Shown: positions 28,554 to 37,581, counted from the stretch's first letter. The stretch: DNA of 64,000 bases from Sedimentibacter sp. MB35-C1 (GCF_030913635.1 NZ_CP133188.1:2914001-2978000); one strand, 5' to 3'. The notes: generated by a model from the letters alone, not told the origin. Program-made: numbers and translations.

Positions 28554-28559
28554 ATTATA
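28554..28559 (-). promoter_or_regulatory. -10 element of the mraZ (dcw) promoter
   Basis: Perfect TATAAT on the minus strand, 22 bases before the mraZ ATG. The -35 match is weak (TGGAAC at 18 bp). Two TGGGC pentamers flank it on the plus strand. MraZ boxes are short G-rich repeats, but these two are 21 bp apart, so I do not call an operator. Confidence 0.55.
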
Positions 28560-28710
28560 CCACATTGTGGGCTAAATGTTCCACTATTATTTTTTAAATT
28601 TAAAAAAATATATTTTTGTCCATAATTTTGTGTGTAATTTCAATGCCCAACAACCAATATGCAATAAATAATCCACATTACCTACTTCCTGAACCAACAA
28701 AAAATGAGAT

Positions 28711-28737
28711 AATTCGTATAAAATACGAATTATTTTT
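28711..28737 (+). other. Terminator-like hairpin with no gene upstream
   Basis: A perfect 9-bp stem AATTCGTAT/ATACGAATT with a 3-base loop, followed by ATTTTT on the plus strand. The region upstream on this strand is the mraZ promoter, so no known plus-strand transcript ends here. It lies in the 356-bp divergent gap 28533-28888. Confidence 0.5.
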
Positions 28738-28807
28738 GTAGAAAAAGCTTATTATTTGAAGTTAGTTTCTCGATAATCATCACGTTTATCGTTCCACCAT
28801 CTTTTAT

Positions 28808-28836
28808 TTGACTTGGCGGTAATATAACTATATAAT
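28808..28836 (+). promoter_or_regulatory. SigA promoter of lgt
   Basis: TTGACT (28808-28813), a 17-bp spacer and TATAAT (28831-28836). The leader is ~45 bases, with a GTAGGAGG ribosome site. Confidence 0.8.
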
Positions 28837-28888
28837 TGTAAAAGCAGCATAGGAAGTTAACTGCAAAGTAAAACAGGTAGGAGGATTT

Positions 28889-29626
28889 ATGGATCCGGTA
28901 GCATTTAGAGTTTTTGGTGTTGATATAATGTGGTACGGTGTATTAATATCCCTTGGAGTATTGTTGGGAATATTTTTTGCTTTGAAAGAATGCCGAAGGA
29001 TTGGTTTCAAGGAAGATAATCTTCTTGATTTTCTTTTAATCGCAATTCCTTCAGCGATTGTAGGAGCAAGATTGTACTATGTAGCATTTTCATGGGATTA
29101 CTACAGCCTAAACCCATCGGAAATAATAAACATACGAAACGGCGGGCTGGCAATACACGGTGCATTGATTGCCGGTATAATAGCAGGCATATTATTCTGC
29201 AAGAAAAGAAAAATTAATGTATTTGAACTTCTTGACATTGTTATACCAAGCGTGGCTCTAGGTCAGGCAATAGGGAGATGGGGCAATTTCATTAATCAGG
29301 AAGCTCATGGAGGCCCTACAGATCTTCCGTGGGGAATAGTGGTAAATGGTCAAAAAGTGCATCCCACATTTCTATATGAGTCAATAATCGATTTTTGCAT
29401 ATTTGTTTTTCTGTTTTGGTACAGAAAAAACAAGAAAACAACAGACGGACAGGTTTTAGCTATTTACTTAGTTTTATATTCCGCAGGAAGGTTCTTTGTG
29501 GAAGGGCTAAGAACAGACAGCCTTATGTTCATGGGAATGAGAATAGCACAGTTGGTAAGCCTTGCTTCCATCATAGCCGGCTTTTTACTTCTCACGTATT
29601 TAAAAAAGAAAAAAGAAATAAAATAA
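28889..29626 (+). CDS. lgt: Phosphatidylglycerol--prolipoprotein diacylglyceryl transferase
   Basis: A 245-residue protein with seven predicted membrane segments. It carries the Lgt signature GRWGNFINQEAHGG near residues 130-143, plus GGLAIHGAL with the essential histidine and GARLYYV. It attaches diacylglycerol to the lipobox cysteine of prolipoproteins in the membrane. It is a single-gene transcript with its own promoter and terminator. Confidence 0.96.
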   Translation: MDPVAFRVFGVDIMWYGVLISLGVLLGIFFALKECRRIGFKEDNLLDFLLIAIPSAIVGARLYYVAFSWDYYSLNPSEIINIRNGGLAIHGALIAGIIAGILFCKKRKINVFELLDIVIPSVALGQAIGRWGNFINQEAHGGPTDLPWGIVVNGQKVHPTFLYESIIDFCIFVFLFWYRKNKKTTDGQVLAIYLVLYSAGRFFVEGLRTDSLMFMGMRIAQLVSLASIIAGFLLLTYLKKKKEIK

Positions 29627-29627
29627 T

Positions 29628-29653
29628 AGATTCTTCGGTTACCCGAAGAATCT
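29628..29653. terminator. Bidirectional terminator between lgt and pheT
   Basis: A perfect 11-bp stem AGATTCTTCGG/CCGAAGAATCT with a 4-base loop and TATTTTTC after it on the plus strand. The stem starts two bases after the lgt stop codon. Confidence 0.88.
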
Positions 29654-29664
29654 CTATTTTTCAC

Positions 29665-32058
29665 TTATCTTAATTTTGCCTCATATTTGCTTGCAAGCTC
29701 TTCTAGTATCTTTTTGTGAATATTTTCAACTTCTTTTTCTTTTAATGTGCGTTCCTTGTTTCTATAGGTAACTGAGAATGCGCAGCTCTTGTATCCTTCT
29801 TCTATATGATCGCCCTTATATACGTCAAATAACTTAACACTTTCTATCAAGTGAGGATTTATTTTTTCAATATCTGTTATCATATCGCCTACCAAGACAT
29901 TATCATCCACTACTACCGCAATATCTCTTACCATAGCAGGATATTTCGGAAGAGGCGCATATTTCCAGCCTGTATTTTTATGTTTAAGAAGCATTTCGAC
30001 ATCTACTTCAGCAATATATATCTTTCCTTCCAATCCGTAATTTTCAAGAACTTTAGGAGATGCCTCGCCGTAAATTCCAATATATTCATCGTCTACATAC
30101 ATTGCCGCAGTCCTGCCCGGATGAAATATGGGATTATCAGATACAGATTTCAAACCTACGGCTATTCCCATTCTTGAAAGGACTCCTTCTATTATGCCTT
30201 TCATATCATAGAAATCATAATTTCCGTACATTCCTATGCAGACTTTCAATTTTTCATAAGGTTCCTGTACAACAGGCTGCTCTCTTGGTATAAATATGCT
30301 CCCTACTTCATATAGCTTAGCACTTTCAACGCCTCTGTTTGAATTTCTTTGTACAACTTCCAGCATATTTGGAATCAATGTAGTCCTCATAGAGCTAAAA
30401 TCCTCTCCTAAAGGATTTAATATTCTCACATAATTTCTCAATTCGCTGTCAGGTGAAGCATTTATATTGTCATATGATTTAGGACTTATGAACGAATATG
30501 TAGTAATCTCATACAGTCCCATTCCACACAATATTTCTTTTATCTGGTCTTCCAGCATGCGTATATCAGATTTTCTGCCTACCCTTGTACTTCCTCTCAG
30601 TGGTTCCGAAGCAATGTTTTCAAATCCGTAAAGTCTTCCTATTTCTTCAATCAAATCAGCTTCCTGCTCAATATCAGTTCTGAAGTAAGGGATTTTACTT
30701 ACAATTTTTTCACCGTCAAATTCCGATTCAATTTCAAGCTTATTTAAATAGCTAAGCATATTTTCCACAGGTATATCTATTCCCAGCAGCCATTTGACAC
30801 GATGCGGTCTCAGTGTAACTACCGGAGGCACATATTTATTTTTCCCCGCTTCAAGGTATCCTCCAACAACAGTTCCAGCACCTATCATTTCAATAAGCTG
30901 ACATGCTCTTTTTGCTGCCAGTTCCACCATAACATATCCCATAGGCTTTTCATTTCGTGCGGATGCTTCAGAACGCATGCCTAATTTTTTGGAAGTTTCT
31001 CTTATTGATTTAGGATTAAAATTTGCACTTTCCAAAACCATTATTTTTGTATCATCGCCTATTTCAGAATGATAACCTCCCATAACACCGGCTATGCATG
31101 CAGGTTTTACTCCGTCGGCAATTACAAGCATATTTTCATCTAATTTTCTTTCGTTCTGATCTATCGTAACTATTTTTTCATCCTTTTTAGCTCTCCTAGC
31201 CACAAGCTTTCTTCCCTCAAGCGCTTCAAGGTTATATGCGTGTAAAGGCTGCCCAAGCTCCAACATCACAAAATTAGTTACGTCAACAATATTGTTTATA
31301 GGCCTCATGCCTGCATCCATAAGAGTTCTTTGCATCCAAAGAGGGGAAGGCCCTATTTTTATATCCTTAATTACTTTTGCGTAAAAACGCGAGCATAAAT
31401 TTTCATCATCTATTTCAACAGCGTTTAAATAATCCTCAATGTTTCCTGATTCATTTTTGATTTCTATTTTCGGGAATTTAAATTTTGTTCCCAAAGTTGC
31501 CGCTGCTTCTCTAGCCATACCAACTATGTTCAGGCAGTCTGGCCTGTTAAAGGTTATTTCAACCTCTAAAGCACTTCCGTCCAGCTCAAGTACTTCTTTA
31601 ATATCTTTTCCTAATTCAGTTTCAGCTGGAAGAATAGCTATGCCATCTCTTGCTTCCTTTGGAATTACTTTATCGTCAAACCCAAGTTCTTCATAAGAGC
31701 ACATCATGCCGTATGAAGGAAGGCCTCTAAAATTTGTTTTTTTAATTTTAAGTCCGTTGGGAAGAACTGCTCCTTCCAGACAAACTGGAACTATATCTCC
31801 AACCTTGACATTTTTTGCTCCCGTAATTATCTGTACCGGCTCTTCCTTGTTAATATCAATTTGAGTAACCACCAGCTTATCGGCATTAGGATGCTTTACA
31901 AGCTCAACTATTTTGCCTGTTACTACATTTACAACTTCCTTTGTATAATCAATTACAGCATCAACGTGTGAACCCGTAAGTGTTAACTTATCTGATAATG
32001 TCTTGTCATCAGTGTTAATATCGACATATTTTTTCATCCATTTTATAGGTACTAACAT
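29665..32058 (-). CDS. pheT: Phenylalanyl-tRNA synthetase beta subunit
   Basis: A 797-residue protein with the full bacterial layout: N-terminal tRNA-binding OB fold (~40-150, VTGKIVELVKHPNADKL), B3/B4 editing domain, B5 domain (~400-470), catalytic-like core, and C-terminal anticodon-binding FDX-ACB domain (YPAMVRDIAVVVDD onward). It pairs with PheS to charge tRNA-Phe. It lies 9 bp after pheS and is under the T-box. Confidence 0.96.
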   Translation of the reverse strand: MLVPIKWMKKYVDINTDDKTLSDKLTLTGSHVDAVIDYTKEVVNVVTGKIVELVKHPNADKLVVTQIDINKEEPVQIITGAKNVKVGDIVPVCLEGAVLPNGLKIKKTNFRGLPSYGMMCSYEELGFDDKVIPKEARDGIAILPAETELGKDIKEVLELDGSALEVEITFNRPDCLNIVGMAREAAATLGTKFKFPKIEIKNESGNIEDYLNAVEIDDENLCSRFYAKVIKDIKIGPSPLWMQRTLMDAGMRPINNIVDVTNFVMLELGQPLHAYNLEALEGRKLVARRAKKDEKIVTIDQNERKLDENMLVIADGVKPACIAGVMGGYHSEIGDDTKIMVLESANFNPKSIRETSKKLGMRSEASARNEKPMGYVMVELAAKRACQLIEMIGAGTVVGGYLEAGKNKYVPPVVTLRPHRVKWLLGIDIPVENMLSYLNKLEIESEFDGEKIVSKIPYFRTDIEQEADLIEEIGRLYGFENIASEPLRGSTRVGRKSDIRMLEDQIKEILCGMGLYEITTYSFISPKSYDNINASPDSELRNYVRILNPLGEDFSSMRTTLIPNMLEVVQRNSNRGVESAKLYEVGSIFIPREQPVVQEPYEKLKVCIGMYGNYDFYDMKGIIEGVLSRMGIAVGLKSVSDNPIFHPGRTAAMYVDDEYIGIYGEASPKVLENYGLEGKIYIAEVDVEMLLKHKNTGWKYAPLPKYPAMVRDIAVVVDDNVLVGDMITDIEKINPHLIESVKLFDVYKGDHIEEGYKSCAFSVTYRNKERTLKEKEVENIHKKILEELASKYEAKLR

Positions 32059-32067
32059 TTTAACCTC

Positions 32068-33090
32068 CTAAAATTGTTTTAAGAATCTAACATCATTTTC
32101 GAACAATAACCTTATGTTCGGGATTCCATACTTAACCATTGTAACACGGTCTATTCCCATGCCGAATGCATAACCTGAATATACCTCCGGATCAATTCCG
32201 CAGTTTCTGAGAACATTAGGGTGAACCATACCGCATCCTAAAAGTTCCATACTCCATCCTGTTCCATGGCAAGCAGGGCATCCCTTGCCCATGCACAAGT
32301 GACACGATACGTCAACTTCTGCGCTTGGTTCAGTAAACGGAAAATTATGCGGACGAAAACGAGTTTCCACTTTGCTACCGAATAACTCCTTAACAAACTG
32401 ATCAATTGAATCTTTTAAATTTGCAAGGGTTACGCCTTTATCAACCACAAGGCATTCCATCTGATGGAACATTGGAGAATGTGTATCATCAACATCATCA
32501 AATCTAAATGTTCTTCCGGTGCACACCATTCTTATAGGCAGTTTCCCCTCTTTCATCACTCTGATTTGAACAGGAGATGTTTGTGTTCTCAGGACAAGAT
32601 CATCCGAGATATAAAATGTATCTGATTTGTCTCTTGATGGATGGTCATATGGAGCATTCAAATCGTCAAAATTATGCCCTACTGTTTCAATTTCAGGGCC
32701 GCTTATAACGTCGTATCCCATGCGCATAAATACACTCTCCAATTCTTCCTTAACTTGAATTAAAGGATGTCTTCGGCCAATCTCAGGAACCTTGCCCGGA
32801 AATGTAATATCCAGCATTTCTGATTTAATCTTTTTTTGCTGATCCTTTTCACTTACATATTCCTTAATCGTTTTTATTTCCTCTTCTATAATTGAACGGA
32901 CCTCATTTGCCAGTTTTCCCATTTCAGGTCTTTCCTCTTTTGACAAGTTTCCCATTGATCTCAATATTAATGTCAGGTCTCCCTTTTTACCGAGATACTT
33001 AACTCGTATTTTTTCAATATCTGCATTGTCTTTGCATTCTTTAAGTCTGTTCACCGCTTCTGTTTTTAACTTTAAAAGCTGCTCTTTCAT
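32068..33090 (-). CDS. pheS: Phenylalanyl-tRNA synthetase alpha subunit
   Basis: A 340-residue class II synthetase: N-terminal coiled-coil arm, motif 2 region RTQTSPVQIR and VCTGRTFRFDDVDDTHSPMF, and the end GFAFGMGIDR-type motif (GYAFGMGIDRVTM). A CHLCMGKGCPACHGTGW segment has paired Cys residues, common in Firmicute PheS. I start at the ATG at 33090, 5 bases after AAAGGAG; a GTG at 33105 overlaps that site. It is controlled by the T-box upstream. Confidence 0.96.
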   Translation of the reverse strand: MKEQLLKLKTEAVNRLKECKDNADIEKIRVKYLGKKGDLTLILRSMGNLSKEERPEMGKLANEVRSIIEEEIKTIKEYVSEKDQQKKIKSEMLDITFPGKVPEIGRRHPLIQVKEELESVFMRMGYDVISGPEIETVGHNFDDLNAPYDHPSRDKSDTFYISDDLVLRTQTSPVQIRVMKEGKLPIRMVCTGRTFRFDDVDDTHSPMFHQMECLVVDKGVTLANLKDSIDQFVKELFGSKVETRFRPHNFPFTEPSAEVDVSCHLCMGKGCPACHGTGWSMELLGCGMVHPNVLRNCGIDPEVYSGYAFGMGIDRVTMVKYGIPNIRLLFENDVRFLKQF

Positions 33091-33134
33091 ACATGCTCCT
33101 TTCACTAATAAATATTTTTATAATATCAAATAAA

Positions 33135-33365
33135 TATAAAAACTCCGCCTCATTAAGAGGCGAAGTTTCGCGATACCACTCTTTTTCACCCTAAACAAGT
33201 TCAGGGCCTCATTTATTTTAACGGTAAATACCGTGCAGAACTACTAGCTTCATTCTGCAAGCTCCAAAGTGAAGGTTCAGCACAAATGCCTAAAATCATT
33301 TTCAGCCATGATGATTTTTCTCTTTAACAGCACCTATTTATGCCTACTGGACTTCTTCATTGCTA
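33135..33365 (-). promoter_or_regulatory. T-box leader of pheST with its terminator
   Basis: The minus-strand leader carries the T-box sequence GAGTGGTATCGCG (complement of 33169-33181), with TGGT to pair the ACCA end of tRNA-Phe. It is followed by a terminator stem AACTTCGCCTC/GAGGCGGAGTT and TTTTTATATTT (33138-33167). Upstream are the Stem I hairpin (AAAATCAT/ATGATTTT), a likely specifier TTC (33271-33273, Phe codon) in CTGAACCTTCAC, and the Stem III hairpin ACGGTA/TACCGT. Uncharged tRNA-Phe should favour the antiterminator. The specifier assignment is read by eye. Confidence 0.92.
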
Positions 33366-33431
33366 TAGTATTAAATTATTAAGTACACCATACATTGCAT
33401 TACATTTGATTATATCAAAAGCTCTTTTTTA

Positions 33432-34220
33432 TTACAACAATTTTTTTCTAATTTCATAAATACTGATTCCTGCTGCAATAGATGCATTCAACGATTCCGC
33501 ATTGCCGGACATTTTTATTGTTATATTCATGTGTGAACAACTTTGTATTTCCCGGGAAACTCCATTCCCTTCATTGCCTATTACGACACATATCTTATCT
33601 GATTGCTCTATATCGTCAAATGATTGTTTAGAATCAACAACAGCAGAAATAATTTTAAAGCCTGAAATTTTCAACAAATCTAATATTTTCAAATCGGAAT
33701 CCGCGTACTTAAAAGGAACTCTAAATATAGCTCCTGCTGAAGCTCTGACCACTTTTGGATTATACACATCCACACAGCCTTTATTGAGTATTACAACTGC
33801 AGGGCCGAATGCATCAGCAGTCCTTATTATCGTTCCAAGATTACCCGGGTCCTGTATTTTATCGCACATCACAGCAAATTTATAGCTATCAATTTTATTT
33901 AGATTTTCATCCTTTTGTATCACTGCCAAAATACCCTGAGAATTAATCGTATCTGATACCGAGTTAAATACATTCTCTTCACATATTAATATATCGGTGC
34001 CTATGCTACTTGACAAATTGTATAGCTTTTGAACTTCTGGCTTATTCAATGCGCTTTCTTTAAATAATAAATATATTATATGAGCACTTTCTATAAATGC
34101 TTCATTTACAAATTTAATTCCTTCAACGATGAACGCATTTTCTTCGTCACGGCTCTTTTTAGATCCAAGTGAGCGGATATATTTAATTTTACTGTTTTCT
34201 CTGCTTTTTATTATATCCAT
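33432..34220 (-). CDS. SpoU/TrmH-family RNA 2'-O-methyltransferase
   Basis: 262 residues: an N-terminal substrate-binding domain (SRENSKIKYIRSLGSKKSR) and a C-terminal SPOUT knot domain with DKIQDPGNLGTIIRTADAFG, CVVIGNEGNGVS and SLNASIAAGISIYEI motifs. It probably methylates a ribose in 23S rRNA (RlmB/YsgA-like). The exact target cannot be told from sequence. I start at the ATG at 34220 with a GGAAGG site; the frame extends upstream another 31 codons into the ktrA gap without support. Confidence 0.9.
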   Translation of the reverse strand: MDIIKSRENSKIKYIRSLGSKKSRDEENAFIVEGIKFVNEAFIESAHIIYLLFKESALNKPEVQKLYNLSSSIGTDILICEENVFNSVSDTINSQGILAVIQKDENLNKIDSYKFAVMCDKIQDPGNLGTIIRTADAFGPAVVILNKGCVDVYNPKVVRASAGAIFRVPFKYADSDLKILDLLKISGFKIISAVVDSKQSFDDIEQSDKICVVIGNEGNGVSREIQSCSHMNITIKMSGNAESLNASIAAGISIYEIRKKLL

Positions 34221-34296
34221 ATATACCTTCCATTTACGAAAAGCCAATTTATAAACATTAAGTTTTTTATCTGAAGTTAGATAAATTATAACACAA

Positions 34297-34947
34297 TTAC
34301 TTAATATCTCCAATAACTTTCAGATTATCGTTGCTTCCAAGTATAACAACAATGTCATTATGATTTATTACTGTTTCAGAAGAAGGAACAATATTTATTT
34401 CATCATATGTTTTTAATGCAATTACAGTCATCCCGTACTTTCTTGAAAGGTTTAATTCTTTAAGAGACTTACCTTCCCATTCTGCAAGAGCTACCGTTTC
34501 AACTATGCTGTAGTCAGGCGAAAATTCTATTACATCCAATATGTTGGGAGTAACCAGTCCATATGCAACCCGCATACCCATATCTCTCTCCGGATAAATA
34601 ATTTTATCTGCCCCGATTTTTTTCAGCACTCTTCCATGAGTTTCATTTGCTGCTTTTGCTATTACAATCGGTACTCCCGCTTCCTTTGCTATCAGAGTTC
34701 CCATAACTGAAGCCTGAGTGTCGGAGCCTATTGCTACTATTGCAACATCGAAATTTCTAAGCCCTATGGTTCGAAACGATGCTTCATCAATGGCATCCAT
34801 TTGAACAGCATGCGCAACAAACTCCGATATTTCTTTTATAATGTCTGCATTCTGGTCAACCACCATAACATCATGTCCAAGTTTTGTAAGTGTCTTTGCA
34901 GCAGAAGCACCAAATCTGCCGCATCCGATTACTATTATCTGTTTCAT
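34297..34947 (-). CDS. ktrA: Potassium uptake regulator KtrA (RCK protein)
   Basis: A 216-residue cytoplasmic protein with an N-terminal RCK Rossmann domain (VIGCGRFGASAAKTL, binds NAD(H)/ATP) and a TrkA-C domain (~135-216). It gates the KtrB channel. In Firmicutes the C domain of KtrA often binds c-di-AMP; that is known for the family, not shown here. It lies 12 bp after ktrB. Confidence 0.92.
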   Translation of the reverse strand: MKQIIVIGCGRFGASAAKTLTKLGHDVMVVDQNADIIKEISEFVAHAVQMDAIDEASFRTIGLRNFDVAIVAIGSDTQASVMGTLIAKEAGVPIVIAKAANETHGRVLKKIGADKIIYPERDMGMRVAYGLVTPNILDVIEFSPDYSIVETVALAEWEGKSLKELNLSRKYGMTVIALKTYDEINIVPSSETVINHNDIVVILGSNDNLKVIGDIK

Positions 34948-34959
34948 ATGTTGTCCTCC

Positions 34960-36315
34960 TTATCCTATTATTACCTTTCCTTCAGGATAGGTATAATTTC
35001 CTATATTTCTGTTTTGCTTTAAAAATGCATACGCCACTGTCATTGGCCCCACTCGTCCTATAAGCATAACTATTGTCAGCATGATTTTCCCCACATCACT
35101 TAAATACGGTGTTAATCCTCTTGACAATCCGACAGTTGCAAATGCGGATACTGTTTCAAACAGTATATCCGTATAATTAAAGCCTGCCGACTCTTCAGTT
35201 ATTGAAAGCACAATTGAACATATTATCACCAACATAAGCGAAACCATCAATACCGCAGCAGCTCTTATAGTTGTTTCCGGCATTATTCTTCTTTCGAACA
35301 CCTCAAAATCCCTCTTACCCCTGAATAAATTGTAAAAAGATACTATCAGAACAGCCATCGTTGTTGTTTTAATGCCGCCTGCAGTAGAAGCAGGAGAACC
35401 TCCTATAAACATAAATACAATTATTATCGCCACTGTAGCCATTCTTAGATTTTCCAAAGGCACTGAATTATAACCGGACGTCCTTGGATTTATTGCCTGA
35501 AACAGAGAAGCATTTATTTTGCCTGATATATCAAGGCTTCCCATAGTTCCAGGATTGTTTCGTTCTAAAATAAAGATTATAACTACTCCAAAAACAACCA
35601 ACACAGAGGTTGTAACCAAAACCAGCTTTGAATGCAAAGTCAGCTTATGAAAGTTCTTGCTTGCATGTATGTCCCAAAGTACAAAGTACCCTATTCCTCC
35701 TACTACTACAAGAGTACAAACAGACCATGTTATTATAAAGTTATCCACATACCTTACCATACTGTTTCCTGTAATATCAAACCCCGCATTACAAAAAGAA
35801 GATATAGCATGAAATATAGAAAAACCTATCCCTTTTGAAACACCGTAATCTTTGATAAATACAGTAGATAACAGCATTGCTCCTATCAATTCAGAAGCAA
35901 AAGTAAAGAGAAGTATGTTCTTTGTAAGCCTGACAACCCCCTGAAGTTCATTGACATTTCTCTCTTCCATTATTAGTATCCTTGTCTTCAGTGATATTCT
36001 TTTACCAATAAAGAATGATATCATGGCTGTCATTGTCATAACACCAAGTCCTCCTATCTGAATCAATGTTATAATGACAATTTTACCAAACACTGTCCAA
36101 TGAGAAGCTGTATTGACAACTGTAAGACCTGTTACACACGTAGCTGATGCGGAAGTGAAAAGTGCATTTACAAATCCTACACTTTTACCATTCTGTGACG
36201 CAAGAGGGAGAACCAAAAGAAGCGCTCCAAAAAATATAATAGATGCAAAGGAAATAAAAAATACCATGTAAGGATTTTTCTTGATTTGATTTATCTTTGT
36301 TACAATATATTTCAT
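34960..36315 (-). CDS. ktrB: Potassium transporter KtrB/TrkH family
   Basis: A 451-residue membrane protein with four pore repeats, including ALFTSASATCVTGLTVVN, ISSFCNAGFDITG, GGSPASTAGGIKTTT and ETVSAFATVGLSRG. Each keeps a filter glycine. It conducts K+ with Na+ coupling and forms a complex with KtrA. I start at the ATG at 36315 with a GAGG site; the upstream frame to 36345 has none. It has its own promoter and a 5' stem-loop. Confidence 0.93.
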   Translation of the reverse strand: MKYIVTKINQIKKNPYMVFFISFASIIFFGALLLVLPLASQNGKSVGFVNALFTSASATCVTGLTVVNTASHWTVFGKIVIITLIQIGGLGVMTMTAMISFFIGKRISLKTRILIMEERNVNELQGVVRLTKNILLFTFASELIGAMLLSTVFIKDYGVSKGIGFSIFHAISSFCNAGFDITGNSMVRYVDNFIITWSVCTLVVVGGIGYFVLWDIHASKNFHKLTLHSKLVLVTTSVLVVFGVVIIFILERNNPGTMGSLDISGKINASLFQAINPRTSGYNSVPLENLRMATVAIIIVFMFIGGSPASTAGGIKTTTMAVLIVSFYNLFRGKRDFEVFERRIMPETTIRAAAVLMVSLMLVIICSIVLSITEESAGFNYTDILFETVSAFATVGLSRGLTPYLSDVGKIMLTIVMLIGRVGPMTVAYAFLKQNRNIGNYTYPEGKVIIG

Positions 36316-36336
36316 AATTAACCTCTTAACATAAAT

Positions 36337-36365
36337 AATGCACAAATTATATCAATTTATGCATT
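36337..36365 (-). repeat. 12-bp stem-loop in the ktrB leader
   Basis: The inverted repeat AATGCACAAATT/AATTTATGCATT has a 5-base loop. In the minus-strand RNA the single mismatch becomes a U-G pair, giving a full 12-bp stem. It starts about 10 bases after the predicted transcript start. It is far too small for the c-di-AMP (ydaO) riboswitch. It could be an mRNA 5' stabiliser or an operator. Confidence 0.5.
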
Positions 36366-36380
36366 GTCCGCTGTTAGTTG

Positions 36381-36408
36381 ATTATAACACTTTGTGGTAC
36401 AAAATCAA
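36381..36408 (-). promoter_or_regulatory. SigA promoter of ktrB-ktrA
   Basis: Minus-strand TTGATT (36403-36408), a 16-bp spacer ending TGT (extended -10), and TATAAT (36381-36386). Confidence 0.7.
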
Positions 36409-36444
36409 TACAGCAGATTATATACTAGAAAGAGAACTTAATAT

Positions 36445-36471
36445 AAAAAAGACTGTAAAAGTTACAGTCTT
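36445..36471 (-). terminator. Terminator of the infC-rpmI-rplT operon
   Basis: On the minus strand a perfect 10-bp stem AAGACTGTAA/TTACAGTCTT with a CTTT loop, then TTTTTTA. It lies just after the rplT stop. Confidence 0.9.
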
Positions 36472-36479
36472 ATTAAATA

Positions 36480-36830
36480 TTAGTTTACTTTTACTTGTTC
36501 TACAAGGCTTGTGAATCCTGCCGGATCGTAAATCGCCATTTCTGACAGCATTTTTCTGTTTATTTCTATGTTGTTTTGCTTTAAAAGATTTATGAATTTG
36601 CTGTATGACAAACCGTTTTGTCTTGCAGCTGCATTTATTCTAGCAATCCAAAGCTGTCTGAACTCTCTCTTTCTTAACTTTCTTCCTACGTAAGCATATG
36701 AAAGTGACTTCATTACAGCTTGGTTAGCTGTTTTATATAATTTACTCTTTGCTCCGTAATATCCTTTAGCAAGTTTCAATACTTTTCTATGGTTTTTCTT
36801 AGCATTTACAGCTCTTTTAACTCTTGCCAT
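36480..36830 (-). CDS. rplT: 50S ribosomal protein L20
   Basis: A 116-residue basic protein starting [20 protein letters not shown], with RKRDFRQLWI-type [20 protein letters not shown]. It is an early assembly protein of the large subunit. In Firmicutes L20 also represses its own operon by binding the leader upstream of infC. Confidence 0.98.
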   Translation of the reverse strand: MARVKRAVNAKKNHRKVLKLAKGYYGAKSKLYKTANQAVMKSLSYAYVGRKLRKREFRQLWIARINAAARQNGLSYSKFINLLKQNNIEINRKMLSEMAIYDPAGFTSLVEQVKVN

Positions 36831-36858
36831 TTTCTTGTCCTCCTGTATATATTATTAA

Positions 36859-37053
36859 TTAATATGGTAATAATTTGTTTATTCTATCTGCGTCAGCACT
36901 AGATACCAATGTGCTCTTTCTTAAATTTCTAATTGATTTGGAAGCTTTTTTGCCTGTAAAATGATTTTTTCCTGATTTTGATCTTTTTATCTGGCCGCTT
37001 CCAGTTTTAGTAAATCTTTTCGCTGCTGATCTGTTAGTTTTTAATTTTGGCAT
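36859..37053 (-). CDS. rpmI: 50S ribosomal protein L35
   Basis: A 64-residue basic protein MPKLKTNRSAAKRFTKTGSG with the L35 HFTGKKASKSIRNLRK core. It lies between infC and rplT in the universal infC-rpmI-rplT order. Confidence 0.98.
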   Translation of the reverse strand: MPKLKTNRSAAKRFTKTGSGQIKRSKSGKNHFTGKKASKSIRNLRKSTLVSSADADRINKLLPY

Positions 37054-37071
37054 AACAGTTCCTCCTTAACG

Positions 37072-37581
37072 TTATTTTTTGGGTGACAAAAACATAATCA
37101 TGTTTCTGCCCTCAACTAATGGTTGCTTATCTATAATAGAATGTTCTTTTGTAATCTCTGCAAACTGCATAAGCACTTCCCTGCCCGCATCCATATGACC
37201 GAGCTCTCTTCCTCGGAAACGAATAACAACCTTTACCCTGTCTCCATCTTCAAGGAATTTGCATGCATTTTTTGCTTTAACGCCCAAATCATGCTCCTCA
37301 ATATTCGGAGTCATTCTTATCTCTTTGACGTTTATAATCTTTTGTTTCTTTTTAGATTCTTTTTCTTTTTTAGCCTGAGCGTACTTATACTTTCCGTAAT
37401 TCATAATTCTGCATACCGGCGGTTTCGCGGTAGGCGATACATTAACCAAATCCAATTTTTTGCTTTCAGCAATTTTCAAAGCCTCTTTAGTGCTGATAAT
37501 GCCCAGCTGACTTCCATCAGAGTCAATGACTCTTACTTCCTTTTCACGAATTTGCTCGTTGATTTGAAGTTCTTTTATAAT
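37072..37581 (-). CDS. infC: Translation initiation factor IF-3, ATT start
   Basis: The N-terminal IF-3 domain requires the frame upstream of the TTG at 37479: INEQIREKEVRVIDSDG and GIISTKEALKIAESKKLDL are encoded in 37480-37560. The start is ATT at 37579-37581, 5 bases after GGAGG, giving 169 residues, normal for IF-3. IF-3 discriminates against non-standard start codons, and an ATT start on infC is the classic basis of its autoregulation in E. coli. The C-terminal domain binds the 30S subunit. The L20-type leader and promoter lie upstream. Confidence 0.95.
   Translation of the reverse strand: MIKELQINEQIREKEVRVIDSDGSQLGIISTKEALKIAESKKLDLVNVSPTAKPPVCRIMNYGKYKYAQAKKEKESKKKQKIINVKEIRMTPNIEEHDLGVKAKNACKFLEDGDRVKVVIRFRGRELGHMDAGREVLMQFAEITKEHSIIDKQPLVEGRNMIMFLSPKK

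Noticed and set aside
28545-28575. TGGGC pentamers upstream of mraZ as MraZ operator boxes
   Set aside because: Only two copies 21 bp apart, and the middle box expected at about 10 bp spacing is absent. Too weak to call.
36316-36480. c-di-AMP (ydaO) riboswitch for ktrBA
   Set aside because: The leader is ~60 bases and contains one simple hairpin; the riboswitch needs over 100 bases with pseudo-symmetric folds.
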